Assembly: GCA_934162625.1 (NCBI GenBank)
Contig: CAKPJM010000025.1
Coordinates: forward strand, 1-19,451
Origin: an uncultured Clostridia bacterium
GTDB lineage: Bacteria; Bacillota; Clostridia; TANB77; CAG-508
DNA: 19,451 nucleotides
Reading direction: 5' to 3'
Shown here: in pieces, positions 1 through 7,452 of the stretch
How the letters are laid out: every line of letters starts with the position of its first letter
Numbering within the stretch: the stretch's first letter is position 1
The notes under the pieces: generated by a model
What the model was told of the DNA's origin: nothing
The model's database searches: none
Seen by the model: only the letters and a program-made list of their open reading frames with translations
Position numbers and translations under genes: made by a program

Positions 1-39
1 AAAAATATTATTAGTATATCTATCTACAATTTTCTTCAT
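1..39 (-). CDS. Start of an unidentified protein gene, cut by the window edge
   Basis: Only the first 13 codons lie in the window (MKKIVDRYTNNIF), so no function can be assigned. The start is supported by a near-perfect ribosome binding site (AAGGAGG on the minus strand, five bases before the ATG), which is as strong as those of rpsB and tsf. It lies downstream of the small ORF at 115-234 and could be co-transcribed with it from the promoter at 269-297. The call rests on the ribosome binding site and the absence of a stop; the rest of the gene lies left of the window. Confidence 0.55.
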   Translation of the reverse strand, partial: MKKIVDRYTNNIF

Positions 40-114
40 TACTACCTCCTTCTTCATTTTTTATATAAAAGTTTTCCATATGTCGTTATTACCTTTATTT
101 TCTTTAAATTTTTA

Positions 115-234
115 TCATTTTACACCTATAGAATGTAAAAAGGAGTCAAATTTAAAGTCTTTATTTATAAGTATTTCTAAGAGGTTTCCATAAGTCATTA
201 TTTCCCAGTTTACATTTGTTTTACTTTCGTTCAT
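115..234 (-). CDS. Small hypothetical ORF, 39 aa
   Basis: A 39-codon ORF beginning MNESKTNVNWEIM and ending in a TGA-TAA double stop. A ribosome-binding-like AAGGTG sits six bases before the ATG, and a good promoter (269-297) lies just upstream, so translation is plausible. The peptide is mixed polar and hydrophobic, with no signal peptide, clear membrane helix or cysteine motif. I do not recognise it. Just downstream, at about 62-95, the DNA is similar to the ORF interior in another frame (ITTYGKLL against IMTYGNLL), which suggests a partial duplicate. It could also be a leader peptide or chance. Confidence 0.4.
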   Translation of the reverse strand: MNESKTNVNWEIMTYGNLLEILINKDFKFDSFLHSIGVK

Positions 235-268
235 ATTTTTCACCTTATTTTTATTTAATACCTTTTAT

Positions 269-297
269 ATTTTAACATAAAAGCAAGTGATTTTCAA
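269..297 (-). promoter_or_regulatory. Sigma-A-type promoter overlapping a terminator
   Basis: On the minus strand TTGAAA (292-297) and TAAAAT (269-274) are separated by 17 bases. The -35 box lies in the loop of the deformylase terminator hairpin (283-309), so one transcription unit ends and the next begins in the same 40 bases. It would drive the small ORF at 115-234 and possibly the gene at the window edge. Confidence 0.55.
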
Positions 298-309
298 CCA
301 ATCACTTGC
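278..309 (-). terminator. Rho-independent terminator after the deformylase gene
   Basis: Ten-base-pair stem GCAAGTGATT (283-292) with AATCACTTGC (300-309) and a 7-base loop. On the minus strand it is followed by TTTTAT. It lies 45 bases past the deformylase stop and closes the DUF1653-deformylase unit. Confidence 0.75.
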
Positions 310-353
310 CCTATACAAATTACAATAAATTTTCTTTTTAATACCTTTTTGAA

Positions 354-941
354 TTATTTATATTTTTCTTTGTTTTTTACAAAATCTACATATTTACAGC
401 TTTTTGAAACTACTTCCATAGGATGTGCAGCTCTGTACTTTCTAGTTTCTTCCCATGTCATTTGCATAATCTCATTAGCTCTATCTATGTGTAAAATACC
501 ATTTAAATGATCAAATTCATGGCTAAAAACAATTGCTTTAAACTCCTTAAATTCTTCTATATGTTCAATTCCATTTATATCAAGATATTTCACTATAACT
601 GAATATGGTCTATCAACTATTCCTACATAGTTTAAACAGCTTTCACATCTTTCTAAAAACCTTGTCAGACCTTTCCTCTCTATAATAATTGGATTTATCA
701 ATATCACTTCTTCATCATACTTACTGTCTGTATTTTTTGTCATATCCTGAGTAGTATTTCGCAAATAAATTATTCTTTTTGGTATTCCAATTTGGACTGC
801 AGCAAGCGCATAAACTGTATTGCTATTGCAGTATTTTTTCAATAAACATATATATTTCATGTAATTTTCATTTTTTATATCTATATTAGTTGATACTTGT
901 CTTAAAAATTTTTCATTATCTTCTATAGTAATTCTATTCAT
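354..941 (-). CDS. def: Divergent peptide deformylase
   Basis: A 195-residue protein of the peptide deformylase family, metal enzymes that remove the N-formyl group from nascent proteins at the ribosome. All three family motifs are recognisable: motif 1 as YALAAVQIG (usual form GxGxAAxQ), motif 2 as ESCLN (usual EGCLS, with the metal-binding Cys), and motif 3 as HEFDH with two metal-binding His and the catalytic Glu. Motif 1 has lost both glycines, so this is probably a specialised paralogue rather than the housekeeping copy. I start it at 941 because AGAGGA sits seven bases before that ATG; the ATG at 956 has no comparable site. It follows the DUF1653 gene by 61 bases and is closed by the terminator at 283-309. 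The family is clear; activity on formyl-peptides is inferred. Confidence 0.82.
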   Translation of the reverse strand: MNRITIEDNEKFLRQVSTNIDIKNENYMKYICLLKKYCNSNTVYALAAVQIGIPKRIIYLRNTTQDMTKNTDSKYDEEVILINPIIIERKGLTRFLERCESCLNYVGIVDRPYSVIVKYLDINGIEHIEEFKEFKAIVFSHEFDHLNGILHIDRANEIMQMTWEETRKYRAAHPMEVVSKSCKYVDFVKNKEKYK

Positions 942-1002
942 AATTTTTCCTCTCATTTTTAATTTAGAAAATTAGAATCAAGACACACATACCTATTAAT
1001 GT

Positions 1003-1257
1003 TTAATCTACAATTTCTTCAAAGCGATACTTTTGAGTAACATCTGGGTATTTTTTATGGTCTACCTCTGACAAAAACATATCCAATGGTCTTGCATAAA
1101 TTCCGTCCTTATGGTTAGTTTTTCCATTATTATCCATGCAACAATAAACAACTAATTCTTCTCCAGTTTCGCTATGTTTTGCTACTGTAATTACAAAAGC
1201 TCTTGTTCCTTTAAAATGTCTCCACATTGTAAAAGGCTTTACTATTCTTTCTTTCAT
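1003..1257 (-). CDS. DUF1653 family protein
   Basis: An 84-residue soluble protein. It has the features I associate with DUF1653: an N-terminal WRHFKGT segment, a central HSETGEELVVY block, a RPLDMFLSEV stretch and a YRFEE end. This short family is widespread in bacteria and has no established biochemical role that I can state. There is no signal peptide or membrane helix. The start is well supported by GGGGGAG seven bases before the ATG. It lies 61 bases before the deformylase gene on the same strand and is probably co-transcribed with it. A TATACT at 1289-1294 could be its -10 box, but no convincing -35 is visible. Confidence 0.75.
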   Translation of the reverse strand: MKERIVKPFTMWRHFKGTRAFVITVAKHSETGEELVVYCCMDNNGKTNHKDGIYARPLDMFLSEVDHKKYPDVTQKYRFEEIVD

Positions 1258-1303
1258 ATATTTTCTCCCCCAAATTTTTCTTTTAGCTAGTATACATATT
1301 TAG

Positions 1304-1328
1304 CAAAAAAGGCATTTTTGCCTTTTTG
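1304..1328 (-). terminator. Terminator after the membrane protein gene
   Basis: Stem AAAAAGGCA (1306-1314) with TGCCTTTTT (1319-1327) and a 4-base loop. On the minus strand it ends in a run of six T, directly after the stop of the membrane protein gene. The symmetric A/T flanks would let it act on both strands. Confidence 0.85.
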
Positions 1329-1799
1329 TTAAAATTTATATTGGTTTTTATCTGCTCTATCATCAAATTTCCTGTCGTAATCTTTGTTTTGATAAAACCA
1401 ATCTGTGTTTTTATCTCTGGTACTACCTTTTCTATCTTTATTTAAAAATATGTCCATAACCGTTAAAAATGGAATTACTACGCCTATAAATGATAAAAAT
1501 AACGAAGCATAATCAACAAGCCCTGTTTGTCCATTCATAATATTTATTACACCATTATATAAATCTGTTCCAAAGTATAGTCCATAAGCTACAAAATACA
1601 TAAGTGCACCTATAATGTTTCTTTTTATAATAAATATCATACATACTAATGTAAAGAACAATAAAATTATTTCTATATTAAAATTTAATGGCGCTATTCC
1701 TATATCTGCATCCATTGTGTATGCAATAGAAATGGCAACTCTTATTAGCCAAAAGATTCCTGCAAACATTGTAATTAAATAACTAAACAAACTTGTCAT
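1329..1799 (-). CDS. Hypothetical four-helix membrane protein
   Basis: A 156-residue protein with four predicted membrane helices at about residues 5-27, 41-58, 61-82 and 95-118. A hydrophilic tail of about 38 residues follows, rich in Asp, Lys, Arg and aromatic residues (TDWFYQNKDYDRKFDDRADK). Positive charges between and after the helices suggest that the tail is cytoplasmic. No transporter or enzyme motif is visible. A tail of this TDWFY...YDRK...DDRADKN type seems familiar from other clostridial membrane proteins, but I cannot name a family. The start has GGGAG eight bases upstream. It follows truB by 80 bases, with a small hairpin between, and is closed by its own terminator, so it may be the last gene of the rimP-truB operon or a separate unit. 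Confidence 0.7.
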   Translation of the reverse strand: MTSLFSYLITMFAGIFWLIRVAISIAYTMDADIGIAPLNFNIEIILLFFTLVCMIFIIKRNIIGALMYFVAYGLYFGTDLYNGVINIMNGQTGLVDYASLFLSFIGVVIPFLTVMDIFLNKDRKGSTRDKNTDWFYQNKDYDRKFDDRADKNQYKF

Positions 1800-1823
1800 A
1801 AGTATATCTCCCTTTCTAATTTT

Positions 1824-1842
1824 GCAGAGTGTTTTTCTCTGC
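1824..1842 (-). other. Small hairpin between truB and the membrane protein gene
   Basis: Six-base-pair stem GCAGAG/CTCTGC with a 7-base loop. There is no T run after it on the minus strand (AAAATT follows), so it is not a good terminator. It may be a weak attenuator or an RNA-stability element. Confidence 0.35.
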
Positions 1843-1879
1843 TACTAATATATGTAAAAATATTTTATCATAATCTTTT

Positions 1880-2728
1880 TTAAATTACTATATCTCTTTT
1901 TAATAATTTATCTTTAACAATTCCTAAACCTATAAATTCATTATTATATACTCTATATACTCCATCTTCTAACTCACGAGTTAATTGCACTCCATTTAAA
2001 AACAGCTCTACACCTTTGTCGTTCAAATATATTTTTTCTTTCTCTTTAAATATATTCTCTATTGTTATAATTCTTTTCTGTGCTTCATCTTTACTTAATT
2101 CTTCTAAATTAATGCTGTCTTGTATTTTAAATTTATCGACAGATGTTCTTTGCAGTTCTTTCATATACCCAATAGTTCCTAATTTTTCTGCTATATTTTC
2201 GCATAAGGTTCTTATATATGTGCCTTTTGAGCATTCTACTTCAAATTCTATCCTGTTATTTTTATATTCTATCAATTCTATTTTATATATTTCTATTTCT
2301 CTAGGTTCTACTTTTACTTCTTGTCCGCTTCTTGCATATTCATATAGTTTCTTGCCATTTACTTTTATTGCAGAATACATAGGCGGTATTTGCTTTTGCT
2401 TACCTAAAAAGCTTTGCAATACTTGTTTTATTATACTAATATCAAATTCTTTTATATTAGAGTCACTTTCTATGATATTCCCTTCTGAATCTCCTGTATC
2501 TCTTTTTTCTCCTAGTTCTATTGTTGCAATGTATGTCTTTTTATGTTCAATTAGATATTTAGATATCTTTGTTGCTTGTCCTACAAGTATAGGTAAAACA
2601 CCGGTAGCATTAGGGTCTAGCGTACCGGTGTGTCCTACTTTTTTCATATTTAATTGTTTTCTTACAATATTTACAACATCATGCGAAGTATAACCTTTTG
2701 GCTTGTTTATTATAATTACTCCATCCAT
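1880..2728 (-). CDS. truB: tRNA pseudouridine(55) synthase TruB
   Basis: A 282-residue enzyme that converts U55 of tRNA to pseudouridine in the T-arm. The N-terminus has the typical GVIIINKPKGYTSHDVV. The catalytic segment is GHTGTLDPNATGVLP, with the nucleophilic Asp at about residue 38. The downstream QIPPMYSAIKVNGKKLYEYAR and SKGTYIRTLCENI blocks are also characteristic. The last 70 or so residues match the C-terminal domain position. I start it at 2728 (MDGVII), where GAGGG lies six bases before the ATG; the longer reading from 2758 would overlap nrnA and has no site. Only eight bases separate it from the nrnA stop, so the two are co-transcribed. It is the last clear member of the rimP operon, as often seen in Firmicutes. 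Confidence 0.96.
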   Translation of the reverse strand: MDGVIIINKPKGYTSHDVVNIVRKQLNMKKVGHTGTLDPNATGVLPILVGQATKISKYLIEHKKTYIATIELGEKRDTGDSEGNIIESDSNIKEFDISIIKQVLQSFLGKQKQIPPMYSAIKVNGKKLYEYARSGQEVKVEPREIEIYKIELIEYKNNRIEFEVECSKGTYIRTLCENIAEKLGTIGYMKELQRTSVDKFKIQDSINLEELSKDEAQKRIITIENIFKEKEKIYLNDKGVELFLNGVQLTRELEDGVYRVYNNEFIGLGIVKDKLLKRDIVI

Positions 2729-2736
2729 TGTTTCCC

Positions 2737-3687
2737 TCATTTTAAATACTTTTTGCATTCATCTATTACTTTTTGTTTTGCTTGTTCAAACGGAAGATTA
2801 ATACTTCCTCCTGCAGCTCTTATATGTCCTCCACCACTAAACATTAAACATATATCTGATACATTTACATATTCATTAGATCTAAGTGATATTTTATATC
2901 CATCTTCCTTTTCTCTCAAGAATATTGAAATTTCTACACCTTCTATATCTCTTCCCATTTCTACTATTCCATCATGGCTATTACTTCCTGCCGTTGTTTC
3001 TTCTTCATCTTTTAAGGTTGTATATGTAAATGCTATTTTTCCTTCTTCTAGAAATTCTAATCTATTCATAGCTCTTCTTCTTAATTCAAAGCTTGGTTTT
3101 GACAATGTTTGAAGAACTTTTTTATATATATTTGAAACATTAACACCTTTATTTAGCAGTTCTGCTGCAAATTCAAAAGTTTCACTTGTTACTCCTGAAT
3201 ACTTAAATCCACCCGTGTCTGTTATTATTCCGGTAAGTAAGCATGTTCCAATTTCCTTATCTATTTCTATTCCTAGTGCTTCTAAGACTGTAACTAATAT
3301 TTGGCAACATGCAGGTGCCATAGGATTAACAAAATTGTAATCTGCAAACATTGTATTTGCACTGTGATGGTCAATAGATATCCTTACATTTGCATCTTCA
3401 AAATATTTTGCAAATCCATCTAATCTTTTTATGTCTCCACAGTCTAATGCTATTGCTAGATCATATTTTTCTGTCTTTCCTTCTTTTTTTACTTCTTCAC
3501 TGTTTTTTAAAAACTCAAAAGTTTGTGGAAATTCTGGTATTATTAAATCTGCATCTTTTCCAATTTGTTTTAGTCCATTGTATAAAGCTAAACTACTACC
3601 AATCGCATCTCCATCTGGGTTTTCATGAGTAAGTATTACTATGCTTTCGGCATTATTTATTTCTTCTATAATATTATCTAAGGTCAT
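2737..3687 (-). CDS. nrnA: DHH/DHHA1 nanoRNase and pAp phosphatase NrnA
   Basis: A 316-residue DHH-family phosphoesterase. Relatives such as B. subtilis NrnA degrade 2-5-nt RNA fragments and dephosphorylate 3'-phosphoadenosine 5'-phosphate. Metal-binding motifs are visible in order: THENPDGDAIGS (His21, Asp25, Asp27), LDCGD near residue 82, DHH at 106-108, and the C-terminal DHHA1 signature GGGHIRAAGG. Length is typical. I start it at 3687 (MTLDNI), with GAGGAG ten bases upstream; the ATG at 3705 is itself inside that ribosome binding region. It sits 20 bases after rbfA and 8 bases before truB, the usual place for it in this operon in Firmicutes. The biochemical role is inferred from the family. 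Confidence 0.92.
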   Translation of the reverse strand: MTLDNIIEEINNAESIVILTHENPDGDAIGSSLALYNGLKQIGKDADLIIPEFPQTFEFLKNSEEVKKEGKTEKYDLAIALDCGDIKRLDGFAKYFEDANVRISIDHHSANTMFADYNFVNPMAPACCQILVTVLEALGIEIDKEIGTCLLTGIITDTGGFKYSGVTSETFEFAAELLNKGVNVSNIYKKVLQTLSKPSFELRRRAMNRLEFLEEGKIAFTYTTLKDEEETTAGSNSHDGIVEMGRDIEGVEISIFLREKEDGYKISLRSNEYVNVSDICLMFSGGGHIRAAGGSINLPFEQAKQKVIDECKKYLK

Positions 3688-3707
3688 ATTTTGATATCTC
3701 CTCATTT

Positions 3708-4085
3708 TTAATCTTCATCATTTGGTTTTATGTCTTTCATTATATCTTTTAAAATTGTATCAATCTTTTCTCCATATTGCATTGAGTCATCTAATTCAAA
3801 AACTAATTCTGGAGTTACTCTTAGATTTATCTTTTCAGCAATTCTGCTTCTAATAAATCCAGAAGATGATTTTAGTCCTGCTAAAGTTTGTTTAACATTT
3901 CTAGAATTAAGGATACTAACATATACCTTAGCATACCTTAAATCTGGAGAAATTTTTACTTTTGTCACACTAACCAAACCAGTTACGTTTGAATTAGTAA
4001 CTTCATAGTTAATTATATTACTAATTTCTCTTTTTAATTCTTCATTTATTCTATTAAGTCTATTATTTCCTTTTTCTCTTTTCAT
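3708..4085 (-). CDS. rbfA: 30S ribosome-binding factor RbfA
   Basis: A 125-residue single-domain (KH-like) protein that binds the 30S subunit during maturation of the 16S 5' end and supports growth in the cold. Recognisable parts are RLNRINEELKREISNII at the N-terminus, KISPDLRYAKVYVSIL in the middle and LRVTPELVFELDDSMQYGEKID near the end. The start is placed at 4085 (MKREKGNN), where AAAGGAG lies seven bases upstream; the frame stays open to 4172, but that stretch falls inside a large inverted repeat (4112-4233) and is not RbfA-like. It follows infB, with the repeat filling most of the 151-base gap, and precedes nrnA by 20 bases. Confidence 0.95.
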   Translation of the reverse strand: MKREKGNNRLNRINEELKREISNIINYEVTNSNVTGLVSVTKVKISPDLRYAKVYVSILNSRNVKQTLAGLKSSSGFIRSRIAEKINLRVTPELVFELDDSMQYGEKIDTILKDIMKDIKPNDED

Positions 4086-4111
4086 TCTTTCTCCTTTTGA
4101 GGCAATTTGGC

Positions 4112-4233
4112 AAAACGAATCAAAATTAGTGGATTGCGTATTTTCTGAGACAATAAAACCGGAAACGTACACTGTACGTTGAGGATTTTATCGCTGATAG
4201 AAAATGTGCAAAGTACTGATTTTCATTCGTTTT
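4112..4233. repeat. 122-bp inverted repeat between infB and rbfA
   Basis: The two arms (4112-4171 and 4173-4233) are complementary end to end around a single central base at 4172. The outer 9 bases are AAAACGAAT/ATTCGTTTT and the inner 8 are AACGTACA/TGTACGTT. By eye about 45 of 60 positions pair, with one gap. It lies between the infB stop (4237-4239) and the rbfA ribosome binding site. The transcript would fold into a long rod. It may be a MITE-like insertion or an RNA-processing or attenuation element. No target-site duplication is obvious. Confidence 0.85.
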
Positions 4234-4236
4234 TTC

Positions 4237-7110
4237 TTATTGTTTTACTTGTTCCATTATATACGCCTCAATAATATCTCCCTCTTTAATATCATTAAAG
4301 TCTTCTATTTGAATTCCGCATTCAAATCCTTTTGTAACTTCTTTTGCATCATCTTTCATTCTCTTTAATGAAATTAATTTGCCATCATGTATTACAACAT
4401 TATCTCTTAAAACTCTCACTCCTGCATTTCTCGCAACTTTTCCATCTGTAACATAGCAGCCTGCAATTGTTCCAACATTAGATATTTTAAATATTTGTCT
4501 TACTTCTGCATTTCCTATTATTGTTTCTTTAAATACTGGATCTAACATTCCCTTCATTGCAGCTTCTACATCCTCTATTGCATTATAGATTACTGAGTAT
4601 GTTTTTATTTCTACTTCTGATTTCTCTGCCATATCTTTTGCTAAAGCTTCTGGTCTTACATTAAATCCTATAATTATTGCATTTGATACGCTTGCAAGTG
4701 TTACATCACTTTCTGTAATTGCACCAACATTTGCGTGAATTACTTTAACTTTTACTTCATCATTAGACAATTTTTCTAATGCTTGTTTTACTGCTTCTAC
4801 AGATCCTTGAACATCTGCTTTTACTATTAAGTTTAATTGTTTTAAGTTTCCTTTTTCTATTTGGCTAAATAGTTCATCTAAAGTAACCTTTGTTGTTGCA
4901 TTTAGAGCTTTATCTCTAGCTTGACGTTTTCTTCTTTCCATCAAGTGTTTTGCAGTTTTTTCATCTTTAACTTCATAGAATGTATCCCCTGCTTCTGGAA
5001 CTGATGTTAAACCTGTTATTTCTACTGGGGTTGAAGGGCCTGCTTTTTTAACTCTATGTCCCTTATCATCTGTCATTGTTCTTATTCTACCTATAACAGA
5101 ACCTACTAAGATAGTATCTCCAACATCTAATGTACCACGTTGTACAAGCATTGTTGCAACTGGTCCTTTTGATTTATCTAGTTTTGCTTCTATCACTACA
5201 CCTTTTGCTTGTTTGTTTGGATTTGCTTTTAATTCTTTCATATCTGCGACTAGAAGTACCATTTCTAGTAAGTTATCTATATTTATTTTTTTCTTTGCAG
5301 AAATCGGAACAAAGATTGTATCTCCACCCCATTCTTCTGGTACTAGTTCATATTCAGCAAGCTCTTGTTTTACTTTATCTGGGTTTGCACCTTCTACATC
5401 TATTTTATTTATTGCAACAATTATTGGTATTCCAGCTGCTTTTGCATGATTTATAGCTTCTACTGTTTGTGGCATTACACCATCATTTGCAGCAACAACT
5501 AATATTGCTATATCTGTTATTTGAGCACCTCTTGCTCTCATTGCTGTAAATGCTTCATGTCCTGGTGTGTCTAAGAATGTAATTTCTCTTCCATTTATTT
5601 CAACTTTGTAAGCACCAATTGCTTGTGTAATTCCTCCAGCTTCTCCTTCTATTACATTTGTAGATCTTACAGCATCTAGTAATGAAGTTTTACCATGGTC
5701 TACGTGTCCCATAACAACAATTACTGGTGGTCTTGGTTTTAATTCATCTTCTTTATCTTCACTGTCATCAAATAAGATATCTTCATCTGTAACTACTTCC
5801 TTCTTATGTGCAGTTACTCCAAATTCTCCTGCTATTAAAAATGCTGTATCAAAGTCTACTTCATTATTTATTGTTGCCAGAATTCCATATCCTAATAATT
5901 TTTTTATTATTTCGCTACTTGTTTTTTTAAGTTCTGTACTTAAATCTTTTACACTTATACTTTCTGGAATTGTTATATCCGTCAATTCAAATATTTTTTG
6001 TTTTACTCTGTTTTCTCCTTGAGTAATTTTCTTCTTACTTCTTCTTCCTCTTGTTGTTGTCAAATCATAATAATCTAGCATTGATCCTTCATCAAACATA
6101 TTTGATAATCTATTTTCTTGTTTTAGGTCTTTTAGTTTATGGCTACTTATTTCTTCAAAATTACTTTTTCTTGATTTAGAAGATTTTTTGTTTGATCTTT
6201 CTTCATATCTGTTATTTTTTTGTTTATCTATAGATTTATTTGCATATTCTCTTACATTTTCTTTTTCTACTACATCAGAGGCCATTATATTTTTAATGTT
6301 TTTTTCTATGCCTCTTTCATCAAGTGGTCTTCTTCCATAATTCCCCTGATTTCTTTCTTGCCCTCTATTATTATTGTATGGTCTGTTACCATTTCCTTGG
6401 TTAAATGGTCTATTTCCGTTTGGACGATTATTATATGGTCTGCCACTATTTTGTCCATTTTCTCTATTAAATGGCCTATTCCCGTTTGGACGATTATTAT
6501 TGTTATATGGTCTATTATACCCTTCTCTATTAAACGGTCTATTATTGCTATTTTGATTGTTGTATGGCCTCGTTTGGGTGGCTGTATTATTGATTTTTTT
6601 AGGTTGTTCTGATTCTGTTTGTTGTACTTTTACATTTTTCTCTATTTCTTTTTTAACCTCAACTTCTTCATTAACCTTAGGCTGATCTATTTTTTGTTCT
6701 TGTTTTACTTCAGGTTCCACTTTTTTACTAGATGTTTTTGTTCCAAATAATTCACTTACAGTAAGAGGTCTATTAGGTTTATTTCTATATACTATGTTAT
6801 AGTCTTTTTTTCTTTCTCTTTCTATAAATCCAACGTCTCTTTGTTTTTTATTTTCTTCTAGTTTTGGTTCTACTTTTTTATTTTCATCAGTTACAATAAC
6901 TTCTCTCCTAATTATTACAGGAGTTTCTTTTTTTTCTTTAACTTCTTTTTTAGTTCCAGAAAACTTTGCTTCTATTTTTTTTGCTTCCTCTTCTGTCACA
7001 CTGCTCATATGTGTTTTTACTTCCATTCCTAGTTCTATAGCTTTCTCTAGAACCTCTTTGCTATTTACTCCTATTTTTTTTGCTATTTCATGTATTTTTA
7101 TTTTACCCAA
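4237..7110 (-). CDS. infB: Translation initiation factor IF-2
   Basis: A 957-residue GTPase that brings initiator fMet-tRNA to the 30S subunit and promotes 50S joining. The N-terminus is the IF2_N domain (GKIKIHEIAKKIGVNSKEV). Then come a Lys/Glu-rich linker, a stretch of about 85 residues (roughly 175-260) made of NRPYNN/NRPFNR-like repeats, a second IF2_N-like region (about 365-435), and the GTPase domain with G1 GHVDHGKT near residue 467, G3 DTPGHE and G4 NKID. Domains II-IV complete the C-terminus. I place the start at a TTG (7110), because GGGGGTG lies six bases upstream and the protein then begins like other IF-2s; GTG codons at 7125 and 7119 lie in or before that site. It follows rnpM by 41 bases, without the ylxQ gene often found there. 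Confidence 0.97.
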   Translation of the reverse strand: MGKIKIHEIAKKIGVNSKEVLEKAIELGMEVKTHMSSVTEEEAKKIEAKFSGTKKEVKEKKETPVIIRREVIVTDENKKVEPKLEENKKQRDVGFIERERKKDYNIVYRNKPNRPLTVSELFGTKTSSKKVEPEVKQEQKIDQPKVNEEVEVKKEIEKNVKVQQTESEQPKKINNTATQTRPYNNQNSNNRPFNREGYNRPYNNNNRPNGNRPFNRENGQNSGRPYNNRPNGNRPFNQGNGNRPYNNNRGQERNQGNYGRRPLDERGIEKNIKNIMASDVVEKENVREYANKSIDKQKNNRYEERSNKKSSKSRKSNFEEISSHKLKDLKQENRLSNMFDEGSMLDYYDLTTTRGRRSKKKITQGENRVKQKIFELTDITIPESISVKDLSTELKKTSSEIIKKLLGYGILATINNEVDFDTAFLIAGEFGVTAHKKEVVTDEDILFDDSEDKEDELKPRPPVIVVMGHVDHGKTSLLDAVRSTNVIEGEAGGITQAIGAYKVEINGREITFLDTPGHEAFTAMRARGAQITDIAILVVAANDGVMPQTVEAINHAKAAGIPIIVAINKIDVEGANPDKVKQELAEYELVPEEWGGDTIFVPISAKKKINIDNLLEMVLLVADMKELKANPNKQAKGVVIEAKLDKSKGPVATMLVQRGTLDVGDTILVGSVIGRIRTMTDDKGHRVKKAGPSTPVEITGLTSVPEAGDTFYEVKDEKTAKHLMERRKRQARDKALNATTKVTLDELFSQIEKGNLKQLNLIVKADVQGSVEAVKQALEKLSNDEVKVKVIHANVGAITESDVTLASVSNAIIIGFNVRPEALAKDMAEKSEVEIKTYSVIYNAIEDVEAAMKGMLDPVFKETIIGNAEVRQIFKISNVGTIAGCYVTDGKVARNAGVRVLRDNVVIHDGKLISLKRMKDDAKEVTKGFECGIQIEDFNDIKEGDIIEAYIMEQVKQ

Positions 7111-7151
7111 TAGCTTCACCCCCACTTTTTGTTTTTAGTCCAATTTTTTTT

Positions 7152-7418
7152 CTAGTTACTTTTATCAATAATTACACCCCTTAATTCGTTATATATGTTT
7201 TCGTCTATTTTCATATCAAAACATTTTTCTAATCTTTTAGTTTTTATTACTTTTTCTAAGCATTCTATACTATCACATATATATGCTCCTCGTCCCGCTA
7301 ATTTTCCTGTTTTGTCTATTGCTATTTCTCCATTTTTGTTTAGAACCACTCTAATAAGTTCTTTTTTGTCTTTTTTATTATTGCACCCCATACACATTCT
7401 CTGTACAATTTTCTTCAT
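7152..7418 (-). CDS. rnpM: YlxR family RNase P modulator RnpM
   Basis: An 88-residue basic protein of the YlxR (DUF448) family. It shows the diagnostic RMCMGC near the N-terminus, KKELIRVV, and GRGAYIC in the middle. In B. subtilis the family member binds the RNase P RNA and modulates tRNA processing (hence rnpM); earlier work treated it as a nucleoid-linked regulator. The start is supported by GGGGGA eight bases before the ATG. It lies 55 bases after the nusA stop, with a small palindrome in the gap, and 41 bases before infB, its conserved position. Function here is inferred from the family. Confidence 0.9.
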   Translation of the reverse strand: MKKIVQRMCMGCNNKKDKKELIRVVLNKNGEIAIDKTGKLAGRGAYICDSIECLEKVIKTKRLEKCFDMKIDENIYNELRGVIIDKSN

Positions 7419-7452
7419 AAAATTATCCCCCTTTTTGCTTTTGCGGGTTACT

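Noticed and set aside
40..95. Tiny ORF starting MENFYIKN on the minus strand
   Set aside because: It overlaps the strong ribosome binding site and start of the gene at 1-39, has a poor site itself and ends after 19 codons.
2016..2693. Long plus-strand ORF (225 codons) opposite truB
   Set aside because: It is the mirror of truB, a clear family member, and its translation is the Ser/Phe/Ile-rich type that antisense frames give in AT-rich genes. No ribosome binding site or family motif.
4086..4172. N-terminal extension of RbfA to 4172
   Set aside because: The stretch is not RbfA-like, mostly overlaps the inverted repeat, and a good ribosome binding site serves the ATG at 4085.
6325..6590. Possible CRISPR or tandem DNA repeat array
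   Set aside because: The repeats are coding, in frame within infB and irregular in spacing; there are no unique spacers of constant length. No CRISPR array is visible elsewhere.
6220..6612. Plus-strand ORF with hydrophobic repeats (Trp/Ile/Ser)
   Set aside because: It is antisense to the Asn/Arg repeat tract of infB, which explains its repeats.
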